From contig JAHFVC010000006.1 of the NCBI GenBank assembly GCA_023264765.1, positions 1 through 46,260 of the forward strand: a DNA stretch of 46,260 bases, written 5' to 3'. Position numbers and translations under genes: made by a program. This DNA comes from Mycobacterium sp. GTDB lineage: Bacteria; Actinomycetota; Actinomycetes; Mycobacteriales; Mycobacteriaceae. The notes beneath the pieces are model-generated. The model made no database searches, was not told the origin of the DNA, and saw nothing but the letters and a program-made list of their open reading frames with translations. This document shows, in pieces, positions 35,832-46,260 of the stretch (positions are counted from its first letter, which is position 1; each line of letters starts with the position of its first letter).

Positions 35832-36505
35832 CTCGTGTCGATTGCAACAGGTTCATTAAAAGCCCAGCTCAGAGCTTATTTACCCCTGTAGTCCGAACGT
35901 ACGATCTTCGTGGAGACTAGAGGGTCGCCGGCGCCTTGAATTTCATATCTTGGGTTAGTTATATGTTTGCTGGAATAGCAAATCGCGTCGAGTTGGAAAG
36001 CGCGATTGCTTCCCTTATGAACTAGATCCCGAGGTTGGCCTTAGTAGCTCGATGTCACAGATGGCCGAATACGCTTCTCGGCACTCAACCATATGCGGCA
36101 AACGACGTTTCGCTGGGCGTCGGACAGGTGTATCGCGACGTTATTCGTTGTGCTGCAGCAGTCTTGCCTGAACCCGGGCAAGTCCATGGGCGCAGCTGCC
36201 CGCCGCTGGGGCGACGGTGGGCAATGCGCTTGGCGACGAGCGGTGGCGTAACTGTTGATCTTGACTGTGGGGTTGCTGTGCGGCGGACGCGGTTGCCGTC
36301 GCTGTGATGCCGGTACGCCGGGGATCTGCATACTGCTGATATCCGGTGCACATCACGAGCGCACGACAAGTAGCGGGATCGCACTGACCCGCGGATGAGG
36401 TCCACCCCGGCACTGGGAGAACTCTGTGAACGAGGCGTAAATTTCCGCCAGAACGGCGCGCAACTCGGTGGCGAGAAGACGAAATGCGTGGTGGGTGCTT
36501 CCTAG

Positions 36506-37138
36506 TCAGATGCCGAGTAGGCCCGCGACGAGCAGCACTGCACCCACCACCGCAAGCAGACCCGCGACTTCCTTGCGGCGCCGCGCTCGGATCCAGTCGT
36601 TGAGCGTCGTCATCGTTGCGCTGGTCCGAGCGGGCGCCACGAGATAGGCGATCAGAGGTATCTCGACCAGCGCGAAGGCCACCACGTTGAACAAGATGAG
36701 TGCGCTCAGTTGGGTGGCGGCACTGGCTCCGGACGCTGCGATGACGGCGAGAGCGGCCAAGTAGTCCACCGACGGTAAGGCGATGCCCAAGCCGACGGCC
36801 CCAGCGACCCATAACGACTGGCCTTCCAGAAGCCGGCTGAGCCATTCAGGGGCTGGTCTCGCCTTCCCCGGTGTCACTGCGAGCGCCACAGCGGCCAGCA
36901 ATGCGAGTGCCCCGATGACGATCTGCACGCGGGGCAACGTGAAATGCGCCTGCGGAAGCCGTCTTCCGATGACGAACAGGACCGTGACGCCGACAGCGAG
37001 GCCCATCGCGAACCCCCCGGCCAGAAACGCCGCCAACTGCCGGTGCGGGCGAGGGCGCTTCAACATCACCACCGACAGCCCGATCCGAAAGGGTTCCAGG
37101 CTGACTGCCACGGCCATGACCAGGAGGGTCAACCACAT
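36506..37138 (-). CDS. GAP-family (Sap/Gap-like) lipid-addressing membrane protein
   Basis: Protein of 210 residues with about six transmembrane helices, a basic loop after helix 2 (KRPRPHRQ), and a cytoplasmic loop before the last helix (IRARRRKEVAG). It matches the mycobacterial GAP/Sap family (about 210-250 residues), small membrane proteins needed for surface display of glycopeptidolipids or sulpholipid. It is next to the tyrosine phosphatase gene (6-bp gap) on the same strand, hence co-transcribed. In GPL-producing mycobacteria a gap gene is linked to rml genes, but no GPL peptide synthetase is present in this window. It may help transport the TPP lipid or the local polysaccharide; that is inference. 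Confidence 0.8.
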   Translation of the reverse strand: MWLTLLVMAVAVSLEPFRIGLSVVMLKRPRPHRQLAAFLAGGFAMGLAVGVTVLFVIGRRLPQAHFTLPRVQIVIGALALLAAVALAVTPGKARPAPEWLSRLLEGQSLWVAGAVGLGIALPSVDYLAALAVIAASGASAATQLSALILFNVVAFALVEIPLIAYLVAPARTSATMTTLNDWIRARRRKEVAGLLAVVGAVLLVAGLLGI

Positions 37139-37144
37139 CAGGCG

Positions 37145-37681
37145 TCAGGCGCTCGGCGACGTGACGGAACGACGGCACAACTCGATGATCGGGGGCAACA
37201 GCACGGCGATCCGTGCCCCGATTTCCGCGAAGTACTGCGCATCCCGCCCGATCGGGTCGGGGATGTCATCCACCGACCGGCCCGCGAGGCGGGGTCTCAA
37301 CGCAGCCAAGTCGGCCACGGTAGAGGTGTCATGTTCCGAGGCGAGCATCGAAGCCTCGGTCAGGGTGAAGGTCCTGCGGAGCTGGCGCGGAGCGAGTTCC
37401 AAGACGTCGTTTCGGTGAGTCGTCGTCATGGCGATCACCAGGTCGGCGCCGGCGGCGATCTGCGGCGTCAGCTGGCGAGCTACGAACCCGGAGGAATCCC
37501 CGCCCAGGCTCTCGAGGACAAGCGCAGCTTCGGTGTGCATCTGGTGACCGATGACAGCGCGGGTGCCGGCACTCGTGGCCGCGAAGCCCGGGATGCCGTG
37601 CTCAGCGCCCAACGCTGCCGCGAGCCGCTCCGCCGTGGGGGACCGGCAGATGTTTCCGGTGCAAACGAATAGGACGTGCAG
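37145..37681 (-). CDS. Low-molecular-weight protein-tyrosine phosphatase (Wzb-like)
   Basis: Protein of about 178 residues with the LMW-PTP P-loop C7-TGNIC-R13-S near the N terminus and the general-acid loop DIPDP (D142). In exopolysaccharide systems such enzymes (Wzb) dephosphorylate the BY-kinase (Wzc), here at 43683. The conserved start of the family is [11 protein letters not shown]; in this gene that position is CTG 37681, with GGGAG about 7 nt upstream. No ATG, GTG or TTG occurs in frame until ATG 37795, which would add 38 unrelated residues and overlap divergent rmlA by 14 bp. A CTG start is therefore the best reading, with moderate certainty; the family call is firm. Confidence 0.85.
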   Translation of the reverse strand: MHVLFVCTGNICRSPTAERLAAALGAEHGIPGFAATSAGTRAVIGHQMHTEAALVLESLGGDSSGFVARQLTPQIAAGADLVIAMTTTHRNDVLELAPRQLRRTFTLTEASMLASEHDTSTVADLAALRPRLAGRSVDDIPDPIGRDAQYFAEIGARIAVLLPPIIELCRRSVTSPSA

Positions 37682-37781
37682 ACCAAGCTCCCGATTCTCG
37701 TTGCTGCAGATGAGCGCGCCGATCGCCGCCCTGCCCGCAACGTTAGTCCACGGTGCCGGGCCTGTATGCCACGATGGCGGC

Positions 37782-39649
<1,868 letters not shown>

Positions 39650-39651
39650 CG

Positions 39652-41085
39652 GTGGCCGAGTACGGAAAGGCGTTGCACGCCACCACCACCCCGATTCCCG
39701 GCCTCACGCTCTGGGATCTCCCGGTTCATGGGGACAACCGCGGCTGGTTCAAGGAGAACTGGCAGCGCGAGAAGATGGTGGCTGCCGGGCTTCCCGACTT
39801 CGGACCGGTGCAGAACAACGTGTCGTTCAACGACGCAGTCGGCACCACCCGGGGAATCCACGCCGAGCCGTGGGACAAGTGGGTCTCGGTCGTCACGGGC
39901 CGGGTATTCGGTGCGTGGGTCGACCTCCGTGCCGGCGCCACCTTCGGAACTGTCTTCACTGCCGAACTGAACCCATCCCACGCGGTGTTCGTCCCGCGAG
40001 GCGTCGGCAATGCGTTTCAGACCCTTGAACCGAACACGGCCTACGCCTACTTGGTCAACGCCCACTACTCAGCCGAAGCCGCCTACACGTCGGTCAACGT
40101 CGCAGACGAGACGCTCGGCATTGCCTGGCCAATCCCGTTGGGGCGGGCCGAGCTATCGGCCAAGGATCGTTCCCATCCACCACTGTCCGCCGTTGATCCC
40201 ATGCCTCCACGCAAAATCCTCGTCCTTGGCGCGAACGGTCAAGTGGGCCGAGCGCTGAGGGCTGTATATGAGGGTGACGCACGGGTGGACTTCGCGGGGC
40301 GGGACGGGCTCGACGTGTCCACTGGCGATTTCGAAGGTGCGTTCTCGTGGAGTGACTACGAAACCGTCATCAACGCTGCCGCCTATACCGAGGTCGACAC
40401 CGCCGAGACAGCCAAGGGAAGGGCCGCGGCCTGGGCAACAAACGTCACGGGTGTCGCCGCCCTAGCCCGCATCGCCACCGCGCACGGGCTGACGCTGGTG
40501 CATGTCTCCAGCGACTACGTCTTCGACGGCACCATTGACCGTCCGTACCGCGAAGATGACCCCATCACGCCCCTCGGGGTGTACGGGCAGACAAAGGCTG
40601 CCGGTGATCAGATCGTCGCGACGGTTCCCCGGCACTACATCATTCGGACGTCGTGGGTTGTCGGCGATGGACCCAATTTCGTCCGCACCATGTTGTCGCT
40701 TGCCGAGCGGGGAGTGGACCCATCGGTGGTCGACGACCAGTTCGGCAGACTGACCTTCGCCTCCGAGGTGGCCGGCGCCATCCGTTTCCTCACGGATAAG
40801 CGTGCCGACTACGGCGTGTACAACGTGACGGGCGCTGGACCCGTGACTTCGTGGGCCGACGTCGCGCGCCGGGTGTTTGCGCTTTCTGGTCACGACCCGG
40901 ACCGGGGTACCGGAGTGAGTTCCGAACAATACTTTGCCTCAATTGCAGATCCTGTCGCGCCAAGGCCCCGGAATAGCGTATTGGACCTGGCAAAAGCGGA
41001 TTCAGCGGGATATCAGGCGCTTGATGCCGACGAGATGCTGGCCCGTTATGTATCGGGCATAAAACAGCTCCGACGGTACGGCTGA
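39652..41085 (+). CDS. rmlCD: Fused dTDP-4-keto-6-deoxyglucose 3,5-epimerase / dTDP-4-keto-rhamnose reductase
   Basis: Protein of 477 residues with two enzymes in one chain. Residues about 1-185 are an RmlC cupin: RGIHAEPWDKWVSV holds the catalytic His and Lys, and YLVNAHYS holds the Tyr region. Residues about 190-477 are an RmlD reductase: ILVLGANGQVGRAL for NADPH, SSDYVFDG, YGQTKAAGD (YxxxK), and IIRTSWVVG. The join is a short linker around PLSAVDPMPPRK. GTG 39652 gives the natural RmlC start; a start at 39595 would overlap rmlB. The product is dTDP-L-rhamnose or, given RmlD-family variation, dTDP-6-deoxytalose. Both halves look complete. Confidence 0.9.
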   Translation: MAEYGKALHATTTPIPGLTLWDLPVHGDNRGWFKENWQREKMVAAGLPDFGPVQNNVSFNDAVGTTRGIHAEPWDKWVSVVTGRVFGAWVDLRAGATFGTVFTAELNPSHAVFVPRGVGNAFQTLEPNTAYAYLVNAHYSAEAAYTSVNVADETLGIAWPIPLGRAELSAKDRSHPPLSAVDPMPPRKILVLGANGQVGRALRAVYEGDARVDFAGRDGLDVSTGDFEGAFSWSDYETVINAAAYTEVDTAETAKGRAAAWATNVTGVAALARIATAHGLTLVHVSSDYVFDGTIDRPYREDDPITPLGVYGQTKAAGDQIVATVPRHYIIRTSWVVGDGPNFVRTMLSLAERGVDPSVVDDQFGRLTFASEVAGAIRFLTDKRADYGVYNVTGAGPVTSWADVARRVFALSGHDPDRGTGVSSEQYFASIADPVAPRPRNSVLDLAKADSAGYQALDADEMLARYVSGIKQLRRYG

Positions 41086-41170
41086 CCCGAGATTGCGGAC
41101 GGTCCGAAAACCGACATTCGACCTAATTTGCTTGCACGTAGAAACATCCCCTCACCTGCAACGTTTCGTG

Positions 41171-41199
41171 TTGACAGGGGGCGCACAGTCTGCGATTCT
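41171..41199 (+). promoter_or_regulatory. Promoter candidate upstream of the small secreted protein
   Basis: A consensus -35, TTGACA (41171-41176), is followed 17 nt later by GATTCT (41194-41199), one mismatch from TANNNT. It lies 33 bp before the ATG at 41233 and suggests that the genes from there on can be transcribed separately from the rml operon. Confidence 0.45.
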
Positions 41200-41232
41200 T
41201 TATCCCAAGTTCCCTGACGGAAGGCCAGGAAA

Positions 41233-41634
41233 ATGTCCGCTATCGCGACACGCTTTTCCCACGCAACAACAAAGTTTCAGGTGACTGCTGCAGCCTGCGC
41301 CGTCGCAGCCGCTGCCACGCTCACGCCGGCGATTGCCGCGCAAGCGGATATCGCCACCCCGGCGCCGCTCGCCCCGGTGACCCAGGTGCTGGATAACATC
41401 GCGCAAGACAACTGGTTGCAGAATCAGCTGTGGTGGATTGGTAGCGATCGAGTGCCGCCGAAATCTGCGACCGAGGTCCTCGTGTTCACGCCACTGGCGC
41501 TGATCCCGGGCTTCCTCAAGCCGATCTATAAGTCGATCACTGCCGGCCTCGACTTTCGGGTGTGTTTCCTTGGCGCCAGTGCCAAGATCGGCCCGTATGG
41601 CACGTTCACTATCTCCTTCAGCAGGGGTTGCTAG
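41233..41634 (+). CDS. Small secreted mycobacterial protein of unknown function
   Basis: Protein of 133 residues with a long Ala-rich signal peptide (about 1-38, cleavage near AAQA-DIA). The mature part of about 95 residues has WLQNQLWWIG, a hydrophobic LVFTPLALIPGFLKPIY stretch, and two cysteines (one in RVCFLG, one being the last residue) that may form a disulphide. No known domain is recognised, though it looks like the small exported proteins shared by mycobacteria. ATG 41233 follows an AGGA. It has its own promoter candidate and is followed by hairpins, so it is probably a monocistronic gene within the polysaccharide region. Confidence 0.65.
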   Translation: MSAIATRFSHATTKFQVTAAACAVAAAATLTPAIAAQADIATPAPLAPVTQVLDNIAQDNWLQNQLWWIGSDRVPPKSATEVLVFTPLALIPGFLKPIYKSITAGLDFRVCFLGASAKIGPYGTFTISFSRGC

Positions 41635-41659
41635 TTCCCTGCTAGCCGAACAGGCCAGT

Positions 41660-41704
41660 CGGGACAATCGTTGTCCCGTTGATGCTGCAGCCCGGCTTCC
41701 GGGC
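41660..41704 (+). terminator. Two tandem hairpins after the small secreted protein gene
   Basis: CGGGACAA-TCG-TTGTCCCG (41660-41678) is a perfect 8-bp stem, and GCCCGG-CTT-CCGGGC (41690-41704) a perfect 6-bp stem; the second ends 11 nt before the DUF4012 start. The first lies 25 bp after the stop and is the likelier terminator, although no U-tract follows. The second could affect initiation of the next gene, which lacks an upstream ribosome-binding site. Confidence 0.5.
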
Positions 41705-41715
41705 ATCAGCGCGAT

Positions 41716-43572
41716 ATGGGAGGGCGACGTCCGCTGAGCGAATCTTCGAACAATGGAGATGACAACCCGGTAGCGGATGTCGAGGACTCGTCGAGATTTC
41801 AGCGGCTGCGCCACCTTTGTGGTCGTGGTGAAACCAAGCTGATCGCTAGCGCATTCTTGGTGGTTGTCCTCGGGCTGCTGGGTTGGCTCGGATTCGAGGC
41901 CTACTCGGCCAAGGGCGATCTGGAGCAAGCGCGTGTGAGCGCGCAGAAGGCGAAAGACGCCCTGTCGGATGGCAGGGTCGAGGAGGCTCAGCGTTTCGCG
42001 GATGCAGCGCAGTCGCAGTCTGAAGCCGCGAATAACGCAACGCATTCGCTTCCCTGGAAGATCGCCGCGGCGATGCCATGGTTGGGAAGCCCATTCGCAA
42101 CAGGTCAACAGATTTCGAACGTGGTGCTCGGTCTGGCCAGGGACGTCCTCAAGCCTTCGTCACAGGTCGGCGTCGCGATTTCGCCCGACAAACTGTTTGA
42201 GGGTTCGCGCCTCAACGTAGGTTTGCTCCGAGAGAATGAGCCTGCACTCAGCAAGATCTCTGCGGACGCCCGCCGTTTGGAAGAAGAGGCAGGTGCGATC
42301 TCCGAACCGTCGTATCTCGCGGTGCTTGGAAAGGCGCGAACGGAAGTCCAAACGCAGACAGCGAAGATTACAGCCTTGCTTGAAAACACTGCTCTTGCAG
42401 CGCGATTGGCCCCTTCGATGATGGGCGCGGACGGCCCGCGCACGTATTTCATGGGATTTCAAACCAATGCGGAAGCCCGCGGCACCGGCGGTATTCTGGG
42501 CGGGTTCGGCATTCTGCACCTCGACAACGGTGCGCCGACTGTCGAAGCGCTAGGGCCCAATACCGAGCTGAGGGGGCCGTTCGGGCCTCTCGACCTCGGC
42601 CCTGAATATTCCGAACAGTACGGATTCGCCAACGCAAGCACTGACTTCCGCAACAGCAATCTCAGTTCTCACTTTCCGTATGCCGCCCAAATCTGGAAAT
42701 CGATGTGGGCTCAGCAGTCGGGTATGAACGTCGACGGCGCCATTGCCATCGATCCCGTTGCTTTGAGCTACATCCTGGGCGCAACCGGGCCGGTGACGCT
42801 CGCCGACGGCGAGAGGATCACCAAGGAAAATGTGGTCGAGTTGACTGAATCGATTGCCTACCAACGCTTCCCGGTCGACCAAGCCGCACGTAAGCAGTAC
42901 CTGCAGGACATCGCTAACGCCGTCGTGAAGAAAATGACCGGCACCGTGGAATCGCCTCGGCACCTTCTCGAAGCGCTGGGTAGGGCGGTCAGCGAAGGCC
43001 GCATCGCGGTCTGGAGTGCGTCGCCGGAGGATCAGAAGATTCTCGAGGAGACACCACTTGCCCATGTCGTGCCTGATGATCCGGCACCGTATGCCGAGGT
43101 CGTCCTCAACAATCTCGGCGGCAACAAGATGGACTACTACCTCCGGCGCGAAGTCGAGTATGCGGCCGATGGATGCTCGCAGGACCAGCGAAACACCACT
43201 GTCACGGTGAAGTTGAAGAGCGTTGTTCCGGATGCGCCGTTGCCCGACTACGTGGCATCCGCCGGCGGCGTAATCCCAAACCTTCCGTTTACGATGCCCA
43301 GCGGATCGATGTTGACCTCGGTCCGTTTGGTTGCGACCAAGGACGCGAAGATATTGAGCGCGTTCTCGAATGGCGAACGCGTTCCGGTGTTCACCGGTAC
43401 GGAGCGTGGGCATCCGACTTTTGAGATTCAGGTGGCGATCCCGCCTCGGCAAGCGGGTGAGCTTGTCTTCCGTTTGTCAGAGCCGACTGCGCCGGGTGCA
43501 GCGCGTGTTCCTGTGCAGCCCTTAATCGATACCCTTAAGCCGATAGTCAATGTGCCTGAATGCGGCAAATGA
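41716..43572 (+). CDS. DUF4012 membrane-anchored extracytoplasmic protein
   Basis: Protein of 618 residues with a polar N-terminal cytoplasmic tail (1-42), one membrane helix (about 43-63), an Ala/Gln-rich coiled-coil-like segment (about 65-110), and a large extracytoplasmic DUF4012 region that includes FQTNAEARGTGGILGGFG and NVDGAIAIDPVALSYILGATGPV. DUF4012 proteins occur in many actinobacterial and Gram-positive polysaccharide loci but have no established biochemical role. ATG 41716 has no ribosome-binding site upstream. It sits between the rml operon and the BY-kinase gene, so a role in attaching, shaping or exporting the polymer is plausible but unproven. Confidence 0.82.
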   Translation: MGGRRPLSESSNNGDDNPVADVEDSSRFQRLRHLCGRGETKLIASAFLVVVLGLLGWLGFEAYSAKGDLEQARVSAQKAKDALSDGRVEEAQRFADAAQSQSEAANNATHSLPWKIAAAMPWLGSPFATGQQISNVVLGLARDVLKPSSQVGVAISPDKLFEGSRLNVGLLRENEPALSKISADARRLEEEAGAISEPSYLAVLGKARTEVQTQTAKITALLENTALAARLAPSMMGADGPRTYFMGFQTNAEARGTGGILGGFGILHLDNGAPTVEALGPNTELRGPFGPLDLGPEYSEQYGFANASTDFRNSNLSSHFPYAAQIWKSMWAQQSGMNVDGAIAIDPVALSYILGATGPVTLADGERITKENVVELTESIAYQRFPVDQAARKQYLQDIANAVVKKMTGTVESPRHLLEALGRAVSEGRIAVWSASPEDQKILEETPLAHVVPDDPAPYAEVVLNNLGGNKMDYYLRREVEYAADGCSQDQRNTTVTVKLKSVVPDAPLPDYVASAGGVIPNLPFTMPSGSMLTSVRLVATKDAKILSAFSNGERVPVFTGTERGHPTFEIQVAIPPRQAGELVFRLSEPTAPGAARVPVQPLIDTLKPIVNVPECGK

Positions 43573-43596
43573 TCCCGCGATCCAACGCTGTGAGAT

Positions 43597-43610
43597 GCGT
43601 AGCGCTACGC
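43597..43610. repeat. 14-bp perfect palindrome between the DUF4012 and BY-kinase genes
   Basis: GCGTAGCGCTACGC is a perfect palindrome, followed by TTTACCC, 25 bp after the DUF4012 stop and 72 bp before the kinase start. As DNA it could be an operator; as RNA it would make a 5-bp stem with a 4-nt loop. Confidence 0.4.
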
Positions 43611-43682
43611 TTTACCCACTAGCACTGAGCAGCCGACAGTGAACCGAAAACTCGGGCAAACAGTAGCGAACAAGGGACGCCA

Positions 43683-45047
43683 TTGACACTGCAGCACTTT
43701 CTGAAGCTATTGCGCACGAGGTGGGTCACCGTTTGTACGGCGACGGTGGCTGCCGTCCTGGTCGCCATCGCGATCACATGGCTGACCACTCCTCTGTACA
43801 AAGCGTCAACAAGACTGTTCGTGTCGACATCGGCAGGAAGCTCGTTATCCGATGTCTATCAAGGAAACCGGCTCTCCCAAGAGCGGGTTATCTCGTACGC
43901 ACAGTTGCTTATGGGCGAGACGCTTGCGCAGCGCACCATCGACAAGCTCGGGCTTGACATGCGTGCGGAGTCATTGCAGGAGAACGTCAAAGCTACGGTG
44001 AAGCCGGACACGGTACTCATCGATGTGGACGTCCTGGACGTTTCGCCAGTTCAGGCTCGCGATATTGCGAACGCATTGTCAGACGAATTCGTCCTGATGG
44101 TTCGAGAATTGGAGACGCCGGCGAGCGGCACCGCACCTGACGCGCGTGTGGTCGTTGAGCAACGTGCATCAGTTCCCGAAGTTCCTGTGTCCCCCAACAA
44201 GATCCGTAACCTTGCACTAGGGCTTGCGGTGGGCGTTGTACTCGGCATCGGGCTGGCTATACTTCGCGATCTTCTGGACAACACGGTCAAGAACCGCGAA
44301 ATCCTAGAAGAGATTACGGATGTGGGCGTCGTCGGTGGTATCCAGCTCGACAAAGAGCGTCGAAAGACGCCGCCGATCTTTTTCGGTAAGGACAACAGTG
44401 CCATCGCGGAATCCTTCCGAAAGCTCCGCACCAATCTGAGCTTCCTCACGGTCGACAACCCGCCGCGGGTCATCGTCATCACCAGCTCGATTCCAAGCGA
44501 AGGAAAGTCGACCACCGCCATCAATATCGCTTTGGCGCTGGCGGAAAGCGGTAACAACGTGGCGTTGGTCGACGGCGACATGCGCAGGCCGACGGTGCAC
44601 AAATATCTCAACTTGGTCGGCACGGTGGGATTCAGCACCGTGCTCAGTGGGGCGGTGCCGCTCTCCGAAGCGTTGCAGGCGTCGCATTTCGACGGACTTA
44701 CGGTTCTGGCGGCCGGCACGACCCCACCCAACCCGAGTGAGCTATTGGCTTCGCAGGCTGCCACCAAAATTCTGGCCGAGCTGCGTGGCAAGTTCGACTA
44801 CGTGATCGTCGACTCGTCGCCATTGCTCGCCGTCACGGATGCCGCGATCTTGGCGGCAAACGCCGACGGGGCGCTGATCATGGCTCGGTACGGCCAGACC
44901 AAACGCGAACAGCTAGCACAGGCGGTCGGTACCCTCCACGACGTCGGGGCCACCCTGCTCGGTGCGGTGTTCACCATGATCCCGGCGAAAAACAACACGG
45001 CCTACGCGTACTCGTACAGCTATTACGGAGAATCCAAACCCAAGTAA
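43683..45047 (+). CDS. wzc: Wzc/CpsCD-type bacterial tyrosine kinase with chain-length domain
   Basis: Protein of 454 residues. An N-terminal Wzz/chain-length domain is bounded by helices at about 15-37 and 175-197 with an external loop of about 140 residues. A cytoplasmic BY-kinase domain follows: Walker A SSIPSEGKSTT (K275), Walker A' ALVDGDMRRP (D297, D299), and Walker B VIVDSSP. The end is a tyrosine cluster (AYAYSYSYYGE), the autophosphorylation tail. It controls polymer length and export through cycles of phosphorylation, presumably reversed by the phosphatase at 37145. The TTG 43683 start gives MTLQHFLKLLRTRW, with AAGGGA nearby upstream. The fused form is normal for actinobacteria. 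Confidence 0.9.
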   Translation: MTLQHFLKLLRTRWVTVCTATVAAVLVAIAITWLTTPLYKASTRLFVSTSAGSSLSDVYQGNRLSQERVISYAQLLMGETLAQRTIDKLGLDMRAESLQENVKATVKPDTVLIDVDVLDVSPVQARDIANALSDEFVLMVRELETPASGTAPDARVVVEQRASVPEVPVSPNKIRNLALGLAVGVVLGIGLAILRDLLDNTVKNREILEEITDVGVVGGIQLDKERRKTPPIFFGKDNSAIAESFRKLRTNLSFLTVDNPPRVIVITSSIPSEGKSTTAINIALALAESGNNVALVDGDMRRPTVHKYLNLVGTVGFSTVLSGAVPLSEALQASHFDGLTVLAAGTTPPNPSELLASQAATKILAELRGKFDYVIVDSSPLLAVTDAAILAANADGALIMARYGQTKREQLAQAVGTLHDVGATLLGAVFTMIPAKNNTAYAYSYSYYGESKPK

Positions 45048-45107
45048 TCAGCGCGGTTGCGTTCACCCTGAGCCAGACCATGGCCACCCGGCCGAACGGC
45101 GGGGAAG

Positions 45108-46260
<1,153 letters not shown>

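Larger units (their letters stand above)
35486..36505. other. 1-kb region without a convincing gene, rich in inverted repeats
   Basis: This gap lies upstream of the initiating transferase (minus strand) and downstream of the GAP gene (minus strand). The first 500 bases are AT-rich for the window and hold a 16-bp palindromic element, two small open frames with strong ribosome-binding sites, and a bulged hairpin (35978-36010: AATCGCG/CGCGATT plus outer GCA pairs). The part from 36020 to 36505 is GC-rich; frames there show no domain and look like extensions of the GAP shadow frames. No tRNA or mobile element was recognised. Confidence 0.45.

Noticed and set aside
36141..36845. Long minus-strand frame overlapping the GAP gene
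   Set aside because: The first half is a shifted reading of the GAP gene and the second half has no domain or start signal.

Overview
The window is high-GC actinobacterial DNA, almost certainly from a non-tuberculous mycobacterium. The left end carries a polyketide synthase, a PapA acyltransferase, an MmpL transporter, a PE-PPE-domain esterase and a FadD fatty-acyl-AMP ligase in the arrangement known for the trehalose polyphleate (TPP) glycolipid locus. A GAP-family membrane protein, many GTG/TTG starts and leaderless promoters also fit. No rRNA, tRNA, CRISPR array, transposase or integrase was seen.

Layout. (1) 1-9496: TPP-type locus, namely pks (minus, cut by the window edge), papA3-mmpL10-pe (plus, operon), a small secreted protein, and convergent fadD23. 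(2) 9946-15116: a tight plus-strand operon for ADP-heptose: hldE, hldD, an AGE-fold isomerase/epimerase, gmhB and a GT9 heptosyltransferase-like gene, three of the four junctions overlapping. (3) 15175-35485: genes in both orientations for building, decorating, exporting and cutting a polysaccharide: a TylF-like O-methyltransferase, a hexapeptide acetyltransferase, a Wzx-like flippase, three acyltransferase-3 proteins (two with C-terminal SGNH domains), two SGNH lipoproteins, a heparinase II/III-family lyase, a Wzy/O-antigen-ligase-like polymerase, a concanavalin-fold lyase, a GT4 glycosyltransferase, a GDP-mannose/UDP-glucose 6-dehydrogenase and a WbaP/WcaJ-type initiating sugar-phosphate transferase. 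(4) 35486-36505: about 1 kb without a convincing gene but with several inverted repeats. (5) 36506-45047: GAP-family protein, low-molecular-weight tyrosine phosphatase, rmlA, rmlB, an rmlC-rmlD fusion, a small secreted protein, a DUF4012 membrane protein and a Wzc-type BY-kinase. (6) 45108-end: a 2-oxoglutarate/Fe(II) oxygenase and the start of a flavin reductase, probably ordinary flanking genes.

How the parts fit (inference). Regions 2-5 together encode nearly everything for a Wzx/Wzy-type heteropolysaccharide: initiation on polyprenyl phosphate (33938-35485), sugar nucleotides (ADP-heptose, a hexuronate, dTDP-rhamnose), two transferases, flipping, polymerisation, chain-length control by a kinase/phosphatase pair, O-methylation, O-acylation/deacylation and two lyases. 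An ADP-heptose branch is unusual for mycobacteria, whose known heptose genes (M. tuberculosis gmhA-gmhB-hddA) are of the GDP-heptose type. No gmhA is present; the AGE-fold protein occupies the place where one would be expected. This putative heptose- and uronate-containing acylated exopolysaccharide locus is the best candidate for an undescribed system here. Base composition falls and TTA codons appear in parts of regions 2-3, which hints at horizontal acquisition next to the conserved TPP locus.
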